This document shows, in pieces, positions 51,362 to 61,574 of a stretch of 64,000 nucleotides of DNA. A program made the translations under genes and the position numbers. The notes below the pieces were generated by a model. That model made no database searches. It was not told the DNA's origin and saw nothing but the letters and a program-made list of their open reading frames with translations. Source of the DNA: DAOULY01 sp034414595 (lineage in GTDB: Bacteria > Chloroflexota > Dehalococcoidia > SZUA-161 > JAUWZY01); NCBI GenBank assembly GCA_034414595.1, contig DAOULY010000001.1, positions 1 through 64,000 of the forward strand. Direction: 5' to 3'. The first letter of the stretch is position 1; each line of letters begins with the position of its first letter.

Positions 51362-52514
51362 CGATTAGCTCAAACTTCGACATGAAGTCAAAGCCACCTT
51401 CCACTGCATCGTCGAGTATCTGGACTGTACTGCGGACCAGAGTGCCGATGCTCCGGTCCTGCTGAGTCATGACGTAATTTGCGAGGACCTTGAGGTTGTT
51501 CTCAGTCAACGCTCGAATCATCTTGCCGCAGGCCGCTTGATAAATCGCTTTTATCTTGATGGCGGCCTCCGCCAGCTGTGCTTCACTCAACCCCGGCAAT
51601 TCAACGATGACCTTCTTGAGCGATTTGGTCTCCAAATCTGGGAGTTGATGCCTGATTCTCCGCCACAATGCGGGATAGCTTTGGGCCCCGTGTTCATGCT
51701 CCCCGCTCAAGAACGAAGGAGTGGAAGCGAAAACTAGATAGAAGTACTTTGTTGCCTGGTCATTATCAATCACCTGGCGGACATTCTCGTTGGCAAGGTC
51801 AACCCTCGCAACGCGACTAAGTGAGGTAATGGCTTCCGCTTCATCCAACAACACAACCAGACCGCTATACCCGATGTGACGAACGAACTTGACAAAGCTC
51901 TTCAGGAACCGTGGAACGTTCGTCCACGTGCGGCTTCTTGTTTCCCGACCCTGGAACCACCGCACAACCTGCAGGCATCTTTCGTACTGCGGCCCGTCAA
52001 GTGCATTCCTGTATCTTCTATATTCCACCAGCTTGAGCCGCATGTCTCCGTCAATCCCCTGGTTCTCCAAGGCGCTGAACAAAGCGCTCTCGGTCTCTTC
52101 AGGAGCCCGCCGCGACCATTCATTGAGGAGTGCCTCTAGTCCGTTCTCCCTCACGTTGGGCGTCACCAAGTTATCCATCATTCTCTGGATAACAAGCGGC
52201 AACTGGTCAAAGGAGACCTCGCCTGATTTCAGCTCCACCTTCGACACGACGAAGTTGTGTCTTAAGACAAGGTCACGCAGAAGGTCGAGGAAATGGCTCT
52301 TGCCATGACCCCAGTCACCGCTCACAAACTTAATGTCCGATATGCCCTTGTTTCGCAGTTCTCCGAACGTCTGGTCGAAGTAAGCAAGCAAGTCCTTCCG
52401 ACCCACAGAGTACAGTTCGGCCCCTTTCTCTGGCGGCACCCCTTTACGCAAAGCTGTAATGATTTCCTCCGCCTCATTGGGTGTTATGCTTGCCAGCGCA
52501 GACAGCTTAGCCAT
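51318..52514 (-). CDS. BrxC/BrxD-type (DUF2791) P-loop ATPase, copy 1
   Basis: A 398-residue ATPase with EEIITALRKGVPPEKGAELYSVGRKDLL at the start, Walker A GDWGHGKSHFLDLLRD, the block FVVSKVELKSGEVSFDQLPLVIQRMMDNL and Walker B GLVVLLDEAEAI. These are typical of the BREX system ATP-binding family. It starts at the last base of the preceding gene's stop (TGATGG-type junction) and overlaps its paralogue downstream. Roles in sensing or translocating phage DNA are known only for relatives. Confidence 0.82.
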   Translation of the reverse strand: MAKLSALASITPNEAEEIITALRKGVPPEKGAELYSVGRKDLLAYFDQTFGELRNKGISDIKFVSGDWGHGKSHFLDLLRDLVLRHNFVVSKVELKSGEVSFDQLPLVIQRMMDNLVTPNVRENGLEALLNEWSRRAPEETESALFSALENQGIDGDMRLKLVEYRRYRNALDGPQYERCLQVVRWFQGRETRSRTWTNVPRFLKSFVKFVRHIGYSGLVVLLDEAEAITSLSRVARVDLANENVRQVIDNDQATKYFYLVFASTPSFLSGEHEHGAQSYPALWRRIRHQLPDLETKSLKKVIVELPGLSEAQLAEAAIKIKAIYQAACGKMIRALTENNLKVLANYVMTQQDRSIGTLVRSTVQILDDAVEGGFDFMSKFELIVGRVMEQEAKDRAR

Positions 52515-53377
52515 CAGACAATCTCCCTTCTTGGACGTAAATGCCCGTATTGTTCCACCCGCCCAGCCGACAGTACTACCTTGTATGACAGCCTAGGATC
52601 ACGTATGCCACTCAACTCAATGTGAGGCAGACCAATGCTGCGGTCCACCTGAGCACGCCACAGCATTGACAGATCTGCGCTAAACTCATCTTTATAGTAA
52701 GCCACTAGGCGGCCACCCACCTTCCACTTAGGGTTTCTCTTTTCGGCTTGTCTCTTCAACTCCTGATAAACATCCTCAAGCCGGACCCACCCGACTGGAT
52801 TTGGTTTCAATCCGAGCAACGCAGCATGGACAGACACGAGGTCGTCTCGGAAACGAGCCGGATCGAAGTCCCGTCCCCAGATACGCCGGCGCTCCCGCTC
52901 GAGGGTTAACTCCACTTTCTGCCAATCTAATCCCCTCAGGAAAACGGATCCTATCTTGGCTGTACGCGCGACTTCGTTTACCTCGACGTTGAGGAGACTA
53001 TCGATTGAGAGCCTGGGTAACCTTCCCAGAAGCACTGCACCGTGCTTCTGGCAGTACTCCTCGAACTTGCCCTGCATTAAGGCCACGTTCGCATCCGTGC
53101 TCCTCCTGACCCAGATAGCCAGCTTCTCGAAGGTTTCCTTCGCTGCCGGGTAGAGGGCTAACACACTCCCACGGGTGTCGTTCGCTAGTAGTTTTGAGAC
53201 CGCCTGGCTGTCTCCGTGCTCGAAGGCCTTGACCACCTGAGAAAGGTACTTTCTGTGGGCCGCGGTGCGCTTCGCGTCGGCCTCAACCAGCTTGCCCAGC
53301 TGACTCAGTTCAGCGACAACTGATTTCTCTAGATTGCTCTCAGGGTTGCTCATGAGACCATCCTTTTCTTCCCCCAC
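52514..53377 (-). CDS. unknown protein of defence operon
   Basis: A 287-residue protein. The N-terminal half is helical (VVAELSQLGKLVEADAKRTAAHRKYLSQVVKAFEHGDSQAVSKLL) and the C-terminal half mixed (FRDDLVSVHAALLGLKPNPVGWVRLEDVYQELKRQAEKRNPKWKVGG). An internal ATG at 53353 is an alternative start. Its stop overlaps the BrxD-type gene start, so the two are coupled and probably form one complex. I do not recognise a domain; a TerB-like helical domain is conceivable but not shown. Confidence 0.6.
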   Translation of the reverse strand: MGEEKDGLMSNPESNLEKSVVAELSQLGKLVEADAKRTAAHRKYLSQVVKAFEHGDSQAVSKLLANDTRGSVLALYPAAKETFEKLAIWVRRSTDANVALMQGKFEEYCQKHGAVLLGRLPRLSIDSLLNVEVNEVARTAKIGSVFLRGLDWQKVELTLERERRRIWGRDFDPARFRDDLVSVHAALLGLKPNPVGWVRLEDVYQELKRQAEKRNPKWKVGGRLVAYYKDEFSADLSMLWRAQVDRSIGLPHIELSGIRDPRLSYKVVLSAGRVEQYGHLRPRREIV

Positions 53378-53450
53378 TGTGCAGACGAGCCAGGCGCACC
53401 CGCCAAAGTGTGCAATTGAATGGGAAACACCTCAAAATTGACCCCCTCGC

Positions 53451-56168
53451 TTAAGGCAGCTCCCCCGCACGGGTAACAACCTTGTAATCAACTCCCAGTG
53501 CGTCTTTGAAGTGGCGCTCACCGCAGACAATCTTCCGCCGCTCATCAGGCCGCAGGTCCGTTCTCCAGTTCTCGGCCTTAGTCTCCCGGACCAGGTACAA
53601 CCGTGGCTTGCCCGTCGGTTCTCCGTGCTCGTCGCGCTCCTCCATCACGATGGCCCAGTCGGGATTGTAGTCACCCACCGGGGTCTTCACTGTGAACCAT
53701 CGGGGAAGCTTCAGGTAGAGCTTGACATCGTCTCTCGCCTCCAACCCCTCAACAAACTTCCACTCGATGCTATCTCTGGGATCAGAGGCGGAAGAGTCAA
53801 TCTCGACGCGGTCGTAGACCGATCGCTGCGCTGGCACGAGATATTCCTGCCAGCTTGACACCACGTCTTCCGCTTCGAGCTGGCTCATCTCGTACCACTC
53901 GTCGATCTTCTCGTAGCGAATGCCCTTTACCAAGTGGTCCGCTACCTTCTCCTTGATGATTCGCACCGCGCCCAACGCGAACTCGTGTGGGTTATCAAGC
54001 GCGGCCTGCTTGTTGCTGGTGCGGCGAAACACTTCCAGGAGTGTCCTCCGCGTGAGGCGAACAGGGGGCGTGGTTCGCTCCATAAGGTTTTCCATGATGG
54101 CAGTGAGATTCGGAAGAGGGTAGCGGCCAGCTAAACCAACTGCTGTTTTGGCCGCGCTCATCTGGAGCACCTCAAAAACGTCTTCCTTTCCGACCTGCAC
54201 CTGGGCCTTCGTCACCGTCACCCGCGGTGGCCTTATCTCCATCTTGTCGACGGACGGAACGACATCATCGAGCAGATTCTCGGTGTCAATCTTGACCACG
54301 TAACGGGTCTTGTGTTTGATACGCTCCCACAGTTCCTTAAACTCGGGCTTGAGCAGATACTCCTTGCGGAGCCGTGCGTTCCCCCGCTGGCGCGCATCCA
54401 CCGGCTTGGGCGGCAGACCTTCCTTGCCGTACTCCTCCTCTATCTCGGTTTGCAGCTTCTGAACGTAGCGTTCATAGCTTTCGTTCGCAACGACAGTCAG
54501 GACATTGACACGCTCGTCGTGCATCCGGTCGCCGTTCTGGTCAACGGCGAGGCGGACTCCCCGACCTACCTCCTGCCGCTTCTTGATCTCGGACGCGGTC
54601 TGGTTCAGAGTGCATATCTGAAATACATTCGGGTTGTCCCAGCCCTCGCGCAGTGCGCTGTGGGAGAAGATGAAGGCCACAGGCTCGTCGAAGGAGAGCA
54701 ATCGCTCTTTGTCCCGCATAATGAGATCGTATGCAACCTCGTCAGCCTTGCTTTCACCGGTGACCGAGTCCAGCATCTCGACGATGCCGCCCCGGCGTCG
54801 TCTCTCGGCAAAATAGGCGGCTCGGACATCGCTTGGTGAAACTCCCTTCCACTCAGGATGCGCCTGCTTCAGCTCGTTAAACTCCTTGACGAAAAGGCGC
54901 CTGATAATGCCATCTTCTTGGGCGTAGTTGTCGACACGGTCGATGAAAAAGAGTGAAAGCACCTTGATCCCGTACGGTCGTAGGCGGGCTTGCCTGCGGA
55001 GATGCTCCTCCACTGTGTAGCGGATTTGGGCCTCGAAGATCGCCTCCCTGTCTGCGCCTTTCGCCTCTCCTACGTTGAGTTCAACGTTGTTGGTGAAGCG
55101 AACATAGCAGCCCGCGGGGCTGATTTCATCCACGACAAACCCTGCGTACTCAGGGCGCCCAGCCCTCTCCTCAAGGGAATCGCCATGCTTCACCCTGGCG
55201 ACCTGCTCCTTGACTACACCGGACTTCATTAACTTATGGAGGGCAACGCGTGCCGTAATGGTGTTCTTCTTCGTCGAGATCTCTTCTAGCCGGATGAAGG
55301 GTTGGTTGGCATCGTCTTCCCTGACCACCGAAGCCACCTCGATGCGCTTGACAAGGCTCTGCCGATAGGCCTCGAAGGGCGTGAGCCTATAAACCACGTT
55401 GTAGGGATTCCGATGGGTTGCACTGTAGCGAAGGGCAAAGAGCGGGTCCAAAGCCGATAGCGCCTTCACACGCAGCTCACTTTCCATGTTCTGCGGCTCG
55501 TCAAGGATAAGAATGGGGCGGGCGGCCTGGACCAGGTGGATGGGCGTCTCGCCCTGAAGCCGGTCGGTGCCTTGGTTGATAACATTGGAGGCCTTATTGA
55601 ACGAGTCTATGGTCATGACCATCATCTCGACACCGTCAGAGAGGGCAAACTGTCGGACTTGGGAGAGGTTCTCGGAGTCGTAGACGTAGTAGCGGTAGGG
55701 TGGGTTGCCATACAGCTCCAGGAGGTGATGCTCCGTGATACGCATGGTCTTGAGCACGCCTTCGCGGATGGCGACCGACGGAACCACGACTATGAACTTG
55801 CGCATGCCGTAACGCTGGTACAACTCCAGAGCTGTGCGAAGATACACGTAGGTCTTACCGGTGCCCGTCTCCATCTCGACCGAGAAATTGGCGAACCGAA
55901 CCTGCTTTGGGCCATCGGCCGTCTCGATGGTCTCTTCGATGCACTGGAGCGCCTCGTCAGGTGTGAGGCCAGTCTGTTCCTGCACCGAGCGAAGGTTTGC
56001 CAGCAGTGTGTTCTCGTCGAGGTCGAGACGATTGGGGATGGCAGCGAGTCCCGCTCCAAGGGCAAGCGAAAGCTCTACTTGGATCCGTGGCTGGCCCTCC
56101 AAGAGGTCGTTGACTGACTCTATGGCCCAGGTCTGGAACTCTTGATTGGGATCAAACTTGAATTCCAC
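53451..56168 (-). CDS. type III restriction enzyme Res subunit
   Basis: A 905-residue Res subunit: SF2 translocase plus nuclease that cuts DNA after contact with Mod. Q-region and Walker A NFSVEMETGTGKTYVYLRTAL (about residues 98-118), Walker B LILDEPQNME, motif LRYSATHRNPYNVVYRL and motif VI KKRQEVGRGVRL. The C-terminal nuclease motif is visible as NPDWAIVMEE ... LYLVRETKAEN (PD-(D/E)xK type). Length is normal for the family and all key motifs are present. It follows mod by 11 bases on the same strand. Confidence 0.9.
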   Translation of the reverse strand: MEFKFDPNQEFQTWAIESVNDLLEGQPRIQVELSLALGAGLAAIPNRLDLDENTLLANLRSVQEQTGLTPDEALQCIEETIETADGPKQVRFANFSVEMETGTGKTYVYLRTALELYQRYGMRKFIVVVPSVAIREGVLKTMRITEHHLLELYGNPPYRYYVYDSENLSQVRQFALSDGVEMMVMTIDSFNKASNVINQGTDRLQGETPIHLVQAARPILILDEPQNMESELRVKALSALDPLFALRYSATHRNPYNVVYRLTPFEAYRQSLVKRIEVASVVREDDANQPFIRLEEISTKKNTITARVALHKLMKSGVVKEQVARVKHGDSLEERAGRPEYAGFVVDEISPAGCYVRFTNNVELNVGEAKGADREAIFEAQIRYTVEEHLRRQARLRPYGIKVLSLFFIDRVDNYAQEDGIIRRLFVKEFNELKQAHPEWKGVSPSDVRAAYFAERRRRGGIVEMLDSVTGESKADEVAYDLIMRDKERLLSFDEPVAFIFSHSALREGWDNPNVFQICTLNQTASEIKKRQEVGRGVRLAVDQNGDRMHDERVNVLTVVANESYERYVQKLQTEIEEEYGKEGLPPKPVDARQRGNARLRKEYLLKPEFKELWERIKHKTRYVVKIDTENLLDDVVPSVDKMEIRPPRVTVTKAQVQVGKEDVFEVLQMSAAKTAVGLAGRYPLPNLTAIMENLMERTTPPVRLTRRTLLEVFRRTSNKQAALDNPHEFALGAVRIIKEKVADHLVKGIRYEKIDEWYEMSQLEAEDVVSSWQEYLVPAQRSVYDRVEIDSSASDPRDSIEWKFVEGLEARDDVKLYLKLPRWFTVKTPVGDYNPDWAIVMEERDEHGEPTGKPRLYLVRETKAENWRTDLRPDERRKIVCGERHFKDALGVDYKVVTRAGELP

Positions 56169-56179
56169 TCAGGGTCCTC

Positions 56180-58234
56180 TTAAATCGTCTTGAGCCGGCA
56201 CTGAAGTGCCAGATTAGCTGCTGCCTCATCGGTGATGGCGCTGTCCCGGCAGATGAATAGGTCTTCGGAACTCAGGCCCAGTGGCTTGAGAGCATCTAGC
56301 TCTACCTTGTCGTCGAGACTGATGGTGAACGATTGCCCCCTGTCGGGGTCCGTCACCCGGTAGATGGCGCAATCCTTGACTTCAGCGAGACACTCAATCT
56401 GCGAGCCGAGGCCAAAGCCCTCTTTGAGGACTACCTCCCATATCACGTCCTCTACTTTCCAGCCATCGACCAGGGGATCGGCATGCATCGCCATCTGCTT
56501 GGCGTAGGTTTCAGGTTCCACCTCTTCAGTCCCTTGCCATAGTCGGTAGTTGGACTCGGTCAGCTTGAAGACCCTGAAGCCGAGATCCTCGGGGCTCTCG
56601 CGGTTATTAAGGGCCAGCTTGCCCTCCTCGTCCTTTTTCAGCTTATTGACCACTCGGCGGATGCGCTCCTTGCCTATCTCGGCTATGTTCGGTGGCAACC
56701 CACTTTCCGTGCAGAAATCATAACCCGGCCGTTGGTCGGGCTTCGAAGGGTCGAGAGGCTCTGGCAACTGAACGATAAAGAACCTCAGCGGCGGCCCTTC
56801 CCACTCCTTGAGCAACTCAAGAACTGAATGGGCTGTTGTGCACGATCCTCCAAAGAAATCCATAACGATCCCGCCGGTTTCAGTTCCGACCCGAATCAAA
56901 TATGCAATTAGCTCTTTAGGTTTGGGATACTGATACGGAATGCCCATACGCTCTAACTCGGATCGCATTTGCTCCGTTGTCCCCATGCTACGAAGTACAG
57001 ACATGATATTGCGGGCTTTCTCACGTTCTCGGCGGTAGTAGATGACCCCCCTGGGGGAAAGGGAAAAGCTGAGGGTATTGCTGTCTCCCTCGTCTATTGG
57101 TTCACAGCCCCCTGCAATGAACGTACATAGCTTCTCTACATTCGCCCAACCAGAGAAGACCCGGCAGGGGTTCAGCAATCTCCCTTTGGATGCATTCATC
57201 CGATCCATTCGTATCGGATAAGTCACATTGAATTGCTTAGTCATTTGGCGAGTGATGTACCCAATTCGTTTCACCTGTTCGAAGAATTCGTCGGAGGGGG
57301 TATTCGAATCAAGGCAGATACTCTCCTGGGTGCCAATTGGGAACCCTTTAGGAAGCTCCACCTCGCTGGGCGGATTGCCGCTCCCATTCTTAGTTATAGA
57401 GTTCTCAGCAAAGCCCTTCCAAAGGTTACTCTCCTCACGAGTATTGGGATCGACCACATGCCCGAGAGAGGAATGTACGGATTTGGCGTACACACAGATA
57501 TACTCGTGGTTGACTTTCACGTGATACTGATTGTCTGTATGACCTTCGGTATTCCACACAAACTGTGCCACGAAGTTCTCTTCGCCAAAGATCTCGTTCA
57601 TTAGCGCCCTGAGATTATGGACCTCGTGATCGTCGATACTGACGAAGATGACTCCATCGTCTTGCAGGAGTTGACGTGCGAAGAACAGCCGGGGGTACAT
57701 CATTAAGAGCCAGGCTGAGTGATAGCGACCGCTGGTCTCTGGGTTGGTCGTTAGGAGGTTGCCGCTCGCATCCTTCTGGCCAGTTAGCTTGAGGTAATAG
57801 TCCAGGGGGTCTGTGAAGTTGTCAGGGTAGATGAAATCGTTGCCGGTGTTGTAGGGCGGGTCAATGTAGATCATCTTGACCCGGCCGAAGTAGGACTTGT
57901 AGAGCAGCTTGAGGACTTCGAGATTTTCGCCCTCGATGAAGATGTGCCCCGTGTCGTTGAAGTTCACCGACTCATCGGGGACGGGGACCAGCGTGGCTCG
58001 GCTGGGCACCTGGAGCATCTGAATGGCATCGCGTTTACCAGCCCACGTGAAGGAGTAGCGCTCCTGGCGCCCGTCTACGGCCTCGCCGAGCGCAGCGCGG
58101 AGCTTGTCGAAGTCGGCCTTGCCCTCTGAGACGGCCTCGGGAAACACGTCCTTGAGCTTCTCGATTTGCTCAGCGACAATGTCCGCCGACACCCGCGTCA
58201 CCGGCTCGGCTTTCTGTTTTTCTGTTGCTGCCAT
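56180..58234 (-). CDS. type III DNA methyltransferase Mod subunit
   Basis: A 684-residue adenine-N6 methyltransferase of the beta group: motif IV IYIDPPYNTGNDFIY comes before motif I GGIVMDFFGGSCTTAHSVLELL, as in type III Mod and related enzymes. Between them lies a long target-recognition region (about residues 225-430). The ATG at 58234 has GAGGACAGG upstream; an ATG fifteen bases earlier is possible. Together with Res it forms a complete type III system. The recognition sequence cannot be predicted. Confidence 0.9.
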   Translation of the reverse strand: MAATEKQKAEPVTRVSADIVAEQIEKLKDVFPEAVSEGKADFDKLRAALGEAVDGRQERYSFTWAGKRDAIQMLQVPSRATLVPVPDESVNFNDTGHIFIEGENLEVLKLLYKSYFGRVKMIYIDPPYNTGNDFIYPDNFTDPLDYYLKLTGQKDASGNLLTTNPETSGRYHSAWLLMMYPRLFFARQLLQDDGVIFVSIDDHEVHNLRALMNEIFGEENFVAQFVWNTEGHTDNQYHVKVNHEYICVYAKSVHSSLGHVVDPNTREESNLWKGFAENSITKNGSGNPPSEVELPKGFPIGTQESICLDSNTPSDEFFEQVKRIGYITRQMTKQFNVTYPIRMDRMNASKGRLLNPCRVFSGWANVEKLCTFIAGGCEPIDEGDSNTLSFSLSPRGVIYYRREREKARNIMSVLRSMGTTEQMRSELERMGIPYQYPKPKELIAYLIRVGTETGGIVMDFFGGSCTTAHSVLELLKEWEGPPLRFFIVQLPEPLDPSKPDQRPGYDFCTESGLPPNIAEIGKERIRRVVNKLKKDEEGKLALNNRESPEDLGFRVFKLTESNYRLWQGTEEVEPETYAKQMAMHADPLVDGWKVEDVIWEVVLKEGFGLGSQIECLAEVKDCAIYRVTDPDRGQSFTISLDDKVELDALKPLGLSSEDLFICRDSAITDEAAANLALQCRLKTI

Positions 58235-58268
58235 TCCTGTCCTCACCATTTGACAAAGCTGAACGTGC

Positions 58269-60413
58269 TCACTGTCGAGCGCCTGTTCCGGCCTTTGTCA
58301 CGACTATCCAGGTGGTGGTCCCATTCCCGCTCCTGCTTAGGCGTCGCTCGGTATTCCAACCATCTTCCCCGAAGATGGTATTCATCGCCCGGGGCACGAT
58401 GGAATACGCCACATTGTCACGATCATTGATCACGTCTGGTAGCATTTCTGCGATCTGGACCTGCACACCCTTCCATGGCATTCCTTGTGCTTTCAACCTC
58501 TTGATAGTTTGACCATCCGCCTTTAGCTTCTGGATAGCCGATCTGACGTATGTTTCAAACACATCATGTGGCTGGTCCGCCTCGATGTCAGCCCCGACGG
58601 GCATGGTCTCCCGTTCTTCTCCGGGGATAGCGGCTCCTGCATCGGCCGCGACGGTACGTTGGCTCTCTTGGATGGCTCCCTCAAATCGACGCCTGAGCTT
58701 ACGAGCGGCGGTGTCGGCTTCACCAAGAGAGTACCTGGGATCTCTAGCCTGATACATAGCCTCAAATGACAGAACGCGGATCGGGATCGGATAACTCGTT
58801 CCACCGGCGCTACTCCAAAAGACTCCGTGGCCAGGGATCGGCTCATTCAAGAGGGCGCTCAGGATGTCGTCACTAAAATGCGCATTGGCCCGCTTGAGGG
58901 CCTGGAGGTCACCGGATGACAGAAGATGAAACACGAACCAGTTGTCTCCCTGGCTAAGAATCTCATGTGAAATGCTTCCAGGTTGCTGTGTGATCAGGAC
59001 TGCACCGAGGTCGTATTTACGCCCCTCTTTAACCCAGGTCACATACGGACCCTCACCGGAACTGCCCGTGTTTCCAAGGACGGCCTGTGCCTCCTCCACC
59101 ACAGCGATCGTGGGTATCGACTCAGGTTGAGCCCGTGTGAACTCTTCCTGATTGTGGTCGAAGATCCTCTGAAGGATGATTCCGGAGAGGATCAAGGCAG
59201 GCGTGCCCCGTAGCTGAGACACGTCGACGATACATATTTTCCCTTCCTTGAGGGACTCAAACAGCATGTCCATCATCTGGCTGCTCGGATCGTGGAGCAT
59301 CGTGACAACTGTGGTCATGTTGGCGCGTGCGGCTAGCATCTCAGCGTCCTGCCCAGGTTCAAGTTTCAGCAGCTTCCTAATAAGTTCGGGGTCTGCCGCG
59401 TTCCGGTTCTGGTGAATCTCATCCACCAACTGCCGCCAGTCAGAATCGTTGACCTGCTTCAGCCTCCGAACATTTTGCTGTTCCTGTTTATCCGAGGGCA
59501 ACGCTATGGAGATTACGTCCGAGGGCCTCAGCCGTCGGATGTCCAATTTGATGTCGCTCGCCACAAAGGACTGGTAGAACCGACTGGGGCCTTGTTTCCT
59601 CGTGAAGACGACGATCTTGTCTTCCAGTTCGGGCACATCACATAGCCCCGGTCGATTTCGGTCATCGGGCCAGAAGTACTCGCCTTCAGGATCAAAGATA
59701 AGCGTTCCAACGGGCACTTGACTGCCGCCCCGCTTCTCGATGCACGGGGTCATCTCATACAAATTGGAAAACAGAAGCTTCACCAGGTTGGACTTCCCAA
59801 ACCCGGCACGGGCAAAGACAAAGGATCGGCGGGAGACCAGGTGGGACACCTTGAACCGAGGGATGATCCTTGGTCCACGTATCTGCATCCAGTCTTCGCT
59901 TCTGAGTCTGTCGTCGCCTCTGGCGAATATGAACTCGCCCATAGCCAAATGACCGAGTTCCGCACCCTCCAGATTGTGGCCGGCAACTTCTTCAAGAACG
60001 TCATCCCCCAAGAAAGCGACCTTGCTTCCGACGTGCGGCAGGCGGCGATGTGAAGCCGCGAAGACCAACCGCTCCCCCGCTATCCGCAGAACACCCAACA
60101 CCCGTATATCGACGCGGTACTTGAGGTACTGCTCTCTCAAGTCCTCCGGAATGGGCCTATCATCGGAAACCGCTCGTAGACCATAGTCCTCGCCGGCACT
60201 CGACGTAAGCCTGCCCTGGGATGAGATGGAGGTTATGCGCCCAAGCACGCCCTCATCTTCGGTCTCCAGTTGCACCACCACGAACTGGCCGTGCATGGGA
60301 GCGCTCTGAAACTCGTTCCTGTACGGTAGGACAAGGTCGGCATGAAACTCGAGGCCTCCCTCGCTGAAGCCACGGAAAATTCCTACAACCTTGTCCCGTG
60401 GGAACAGTTTCAT
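58269..60413 (-). CDS. HerA-type (DUF87) hexameric translocase
   Basis: A 714-residue HerA/FtsK-superfamily ATPase. An N-terminal HAS-barrel-like beta domain (about 1-70, GRITSISSQGRLTSS) is followed by Walker A ARAGFGKSNLVKLLFSN (201 onward), Walker B IPTIAVVEEAQAVLG and the block GAVLITQQPGSISHEIL. HerA works with the nuclease NurA, encoded directly upstream with a four-base overlap. In archaea the pair resects DNA ends; in bacteria it often occurs in defence loci. The C-terminal tail (about 620-714) has an extra domain of unknown role. Confidence 0.88.
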   Translation of the reverse strand: MKLFPRDKVVGIFRGFSEGGLEFHADLVLPYRNEFQSAPMHGQFVVVQLETEDEGVLGRITSISSQGRLTSSAGEDYGLRAVSDDRPIPEDLREQYLKYRVDIRVLGVLRIAGERLVFAASHRRLPHVGSKVAFLGDDVLEEVAGHNLEGAELGHLAMGEFIFARGDDRLRSEDWMQIRGPRIIPRFKVSHLVSRRSFVFARAGFGKSNLVKLLFSNLYEMTPCIEKRGGSQVPVGTLIFDPEGEYFWPDDRNRPGLCDVPELEDKIVVFTRKQGPSRFYQSFVASDIKLDIRRLRPSDVISIALPSDKQEQQNVRRLKQVNDSDWRQLVDEIHQNRNAADPELIRKLLKLEPGQDAEMLAARANMTTVVTMLHDPSSQMMDMLFESLKEGKICIVDVSQLRGTPALILSGIILQRIFDHNQEEFTRAQPESIPTIAVVEEAQAVLGNTGSSGEGPYVTWVKEGRKYDLGAVLITQQPGSISHEILSQGDNWFVFHLLSSGDLQALKRANAHFSDDILSALLNEPIPGHGVFWSSAGGTSYPIPIRVLSFEAMYQARDPRYSLGEADTAARKLRRRFEGAIQESQRTVAADAGAAIPGEERETMPVGADIEADQPHDVFETYVRSAIQKLKADGQTIKRLKAQGMPWKGVQVQIAEMLPDVINDRDNVAYSIVPRAMNTIFGEDGWNTERRLSRSGNGTTTWIVVTKAGTGARQ

Positions 60414-61573
60414 TCGTATCTCCTTGACGCGACGTCGGTTTGCAGACGGAGCTCATCCAAGACGTGTTTACGATGGTCGGGCATCATGTCTCGTATGGCT
60501 GAGAGGATCCTGTCTTGGAGGATGTCCAGATCGAAATCGACCACCTCAGCATGTTCATGCGCCTTCTGAAGGCATCGGGGATAGAAAGGTAATGGGAACC
60601 CATCGACGGCATCCGATAGCAGATAGCCAAAGACCTCTGAGGCGTTGTTGCTCTGCGGAGAAAATAGGTCTACAGTCCATACAGGGTCCCCACTTCGTGG
60701 ACCGAACCGCACAACGAACATATCCCCAGCCACGTACTTTGGCGCCTCGCCTTCCTCCCCTTCCACCTCTATACCGCGAGCGTACTCCGGCCAAACGTAG
60801 GCTTTAGCCTCCATGTCCCTGGGAATGCGCACGTACCGAGCCTCCCCGGGCGGCAAGGTTCCCTCAACGGACATCGCAAGGTTGTACCTGGCTAAGACCT
60901 TGGTGTGCTTGGCGACTCCCACAAGGAACACTCGGCGACGATCCTCTCGATGTACCCTCTCGATACCCTCTTGTAGCAGCTTGCGAAAGTTGATGAAGTA
61001 TTCACCGCGAAACAGCTTGCTGCGGAGTAACCCGTCTCGCACGATCAAGGTGTCTGTAGCAAAGGTGCGATGGCAGATTCGCTCGTAGAGGGCGGCCCAT
61101 TCGCAAAAATCCCTGTAAACAAGAACCCATGAGGGCGAGACAGTATCTGGGCTTTCCCTGACCTTGCGCCCATCGGGAATCATATGACTGAGGTTGTTGA
61201 GGGTTGGAGGGTTGATTCCCAAGTCCCTGATCACATGGCCAAGGGCAGTACGCGGCGTCCCGTCGCTACTGAATTGAGCCCGGCTGAGGACATCAGTGTC
61301 TGTGCTTGGGGACACGCAGTCCAGGCAGAGCTGCTTTCCGTAAGAATCGACGACGCGCACGAGCTGCACGTAAAACGGGTCAAACTCGAGCCTGTTGTTG
61401 CCGCCGTCGCTGGCGACGAGCGAAACAGCTGTGGTTGAACGTGGCTTTATGGACCGGACTGTTCCAGAAAGCTGGCGTACGTCCCTGCAGAGGTCGTCGA
61501 GGAGTCTCCGATCACTCCTGACTCGCTCGGCGATTACCCTGTTGAGTTCTGGAATCTCGTCAGGCTCGAACAT
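60410..61573 (-). CDS. NurA-type nuclease
   Basis: A 387-residue NurA-domain protein. The metal-binding strand VSLVASDGGNNRLEF lies near residue 55, the second acidic strand DTLIVRDGLLRSKLF near the middle, FLVGVAKHTKVL follows and the C-terminal signature PLPFYPRCLQKAHEHAEV closes the fold, all as in NurA 5'-3' nucleases. I set the start at the ATG one base after the methyltransferase stop, which has GGAG upstream; an ATG at 61594 is the longer option. It is coupled to herA by a four-base overlap. Confidence 0.85.
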   Translation of the reverse strand: MFEPDEIPELNRVIAERVRSDRRLLDDLCRDVRQLSGTVRSIKPRSTTAVSLVASDGGNNRLEFDPFYVQLVRVVDSYGKQLCLDCVSPSTDTDVLSRAQFSSDGTPRTALGHVIRDLGINPPTLNNLSHMIPDGRKVRESPDTVSPSWVLVYRDFCEWAALYERICHRTFATDTLIVRDGLLRSKLFRGEYFINFRKLLQEGIERVHREDRRRVFLVGVAKHTKVLARYNLAMSVEGTLPPGEARYVRIPRDMEAKAYVWPEYARGIEVEGEEGEAPKYVAGDMFVVRFGPRSGDPVWTVDLFSPQSNNASEVFGYLLSDAVDGFPLPFYPRCLQKAHEHAEVVDFDLDILQDRILSAIRDMMPDHRKHVLDELRLQTDVASRRYE

Positions 61574-61574
61574 C

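Noticed and set aside
47913..53377. Complete BREX system
   Set aside because: BrxC/D-type ATPases and an Lhr-like helicase are present, but PglZ, PglX and BrxA/B are not in the window, so only a BREX-related label is justified.
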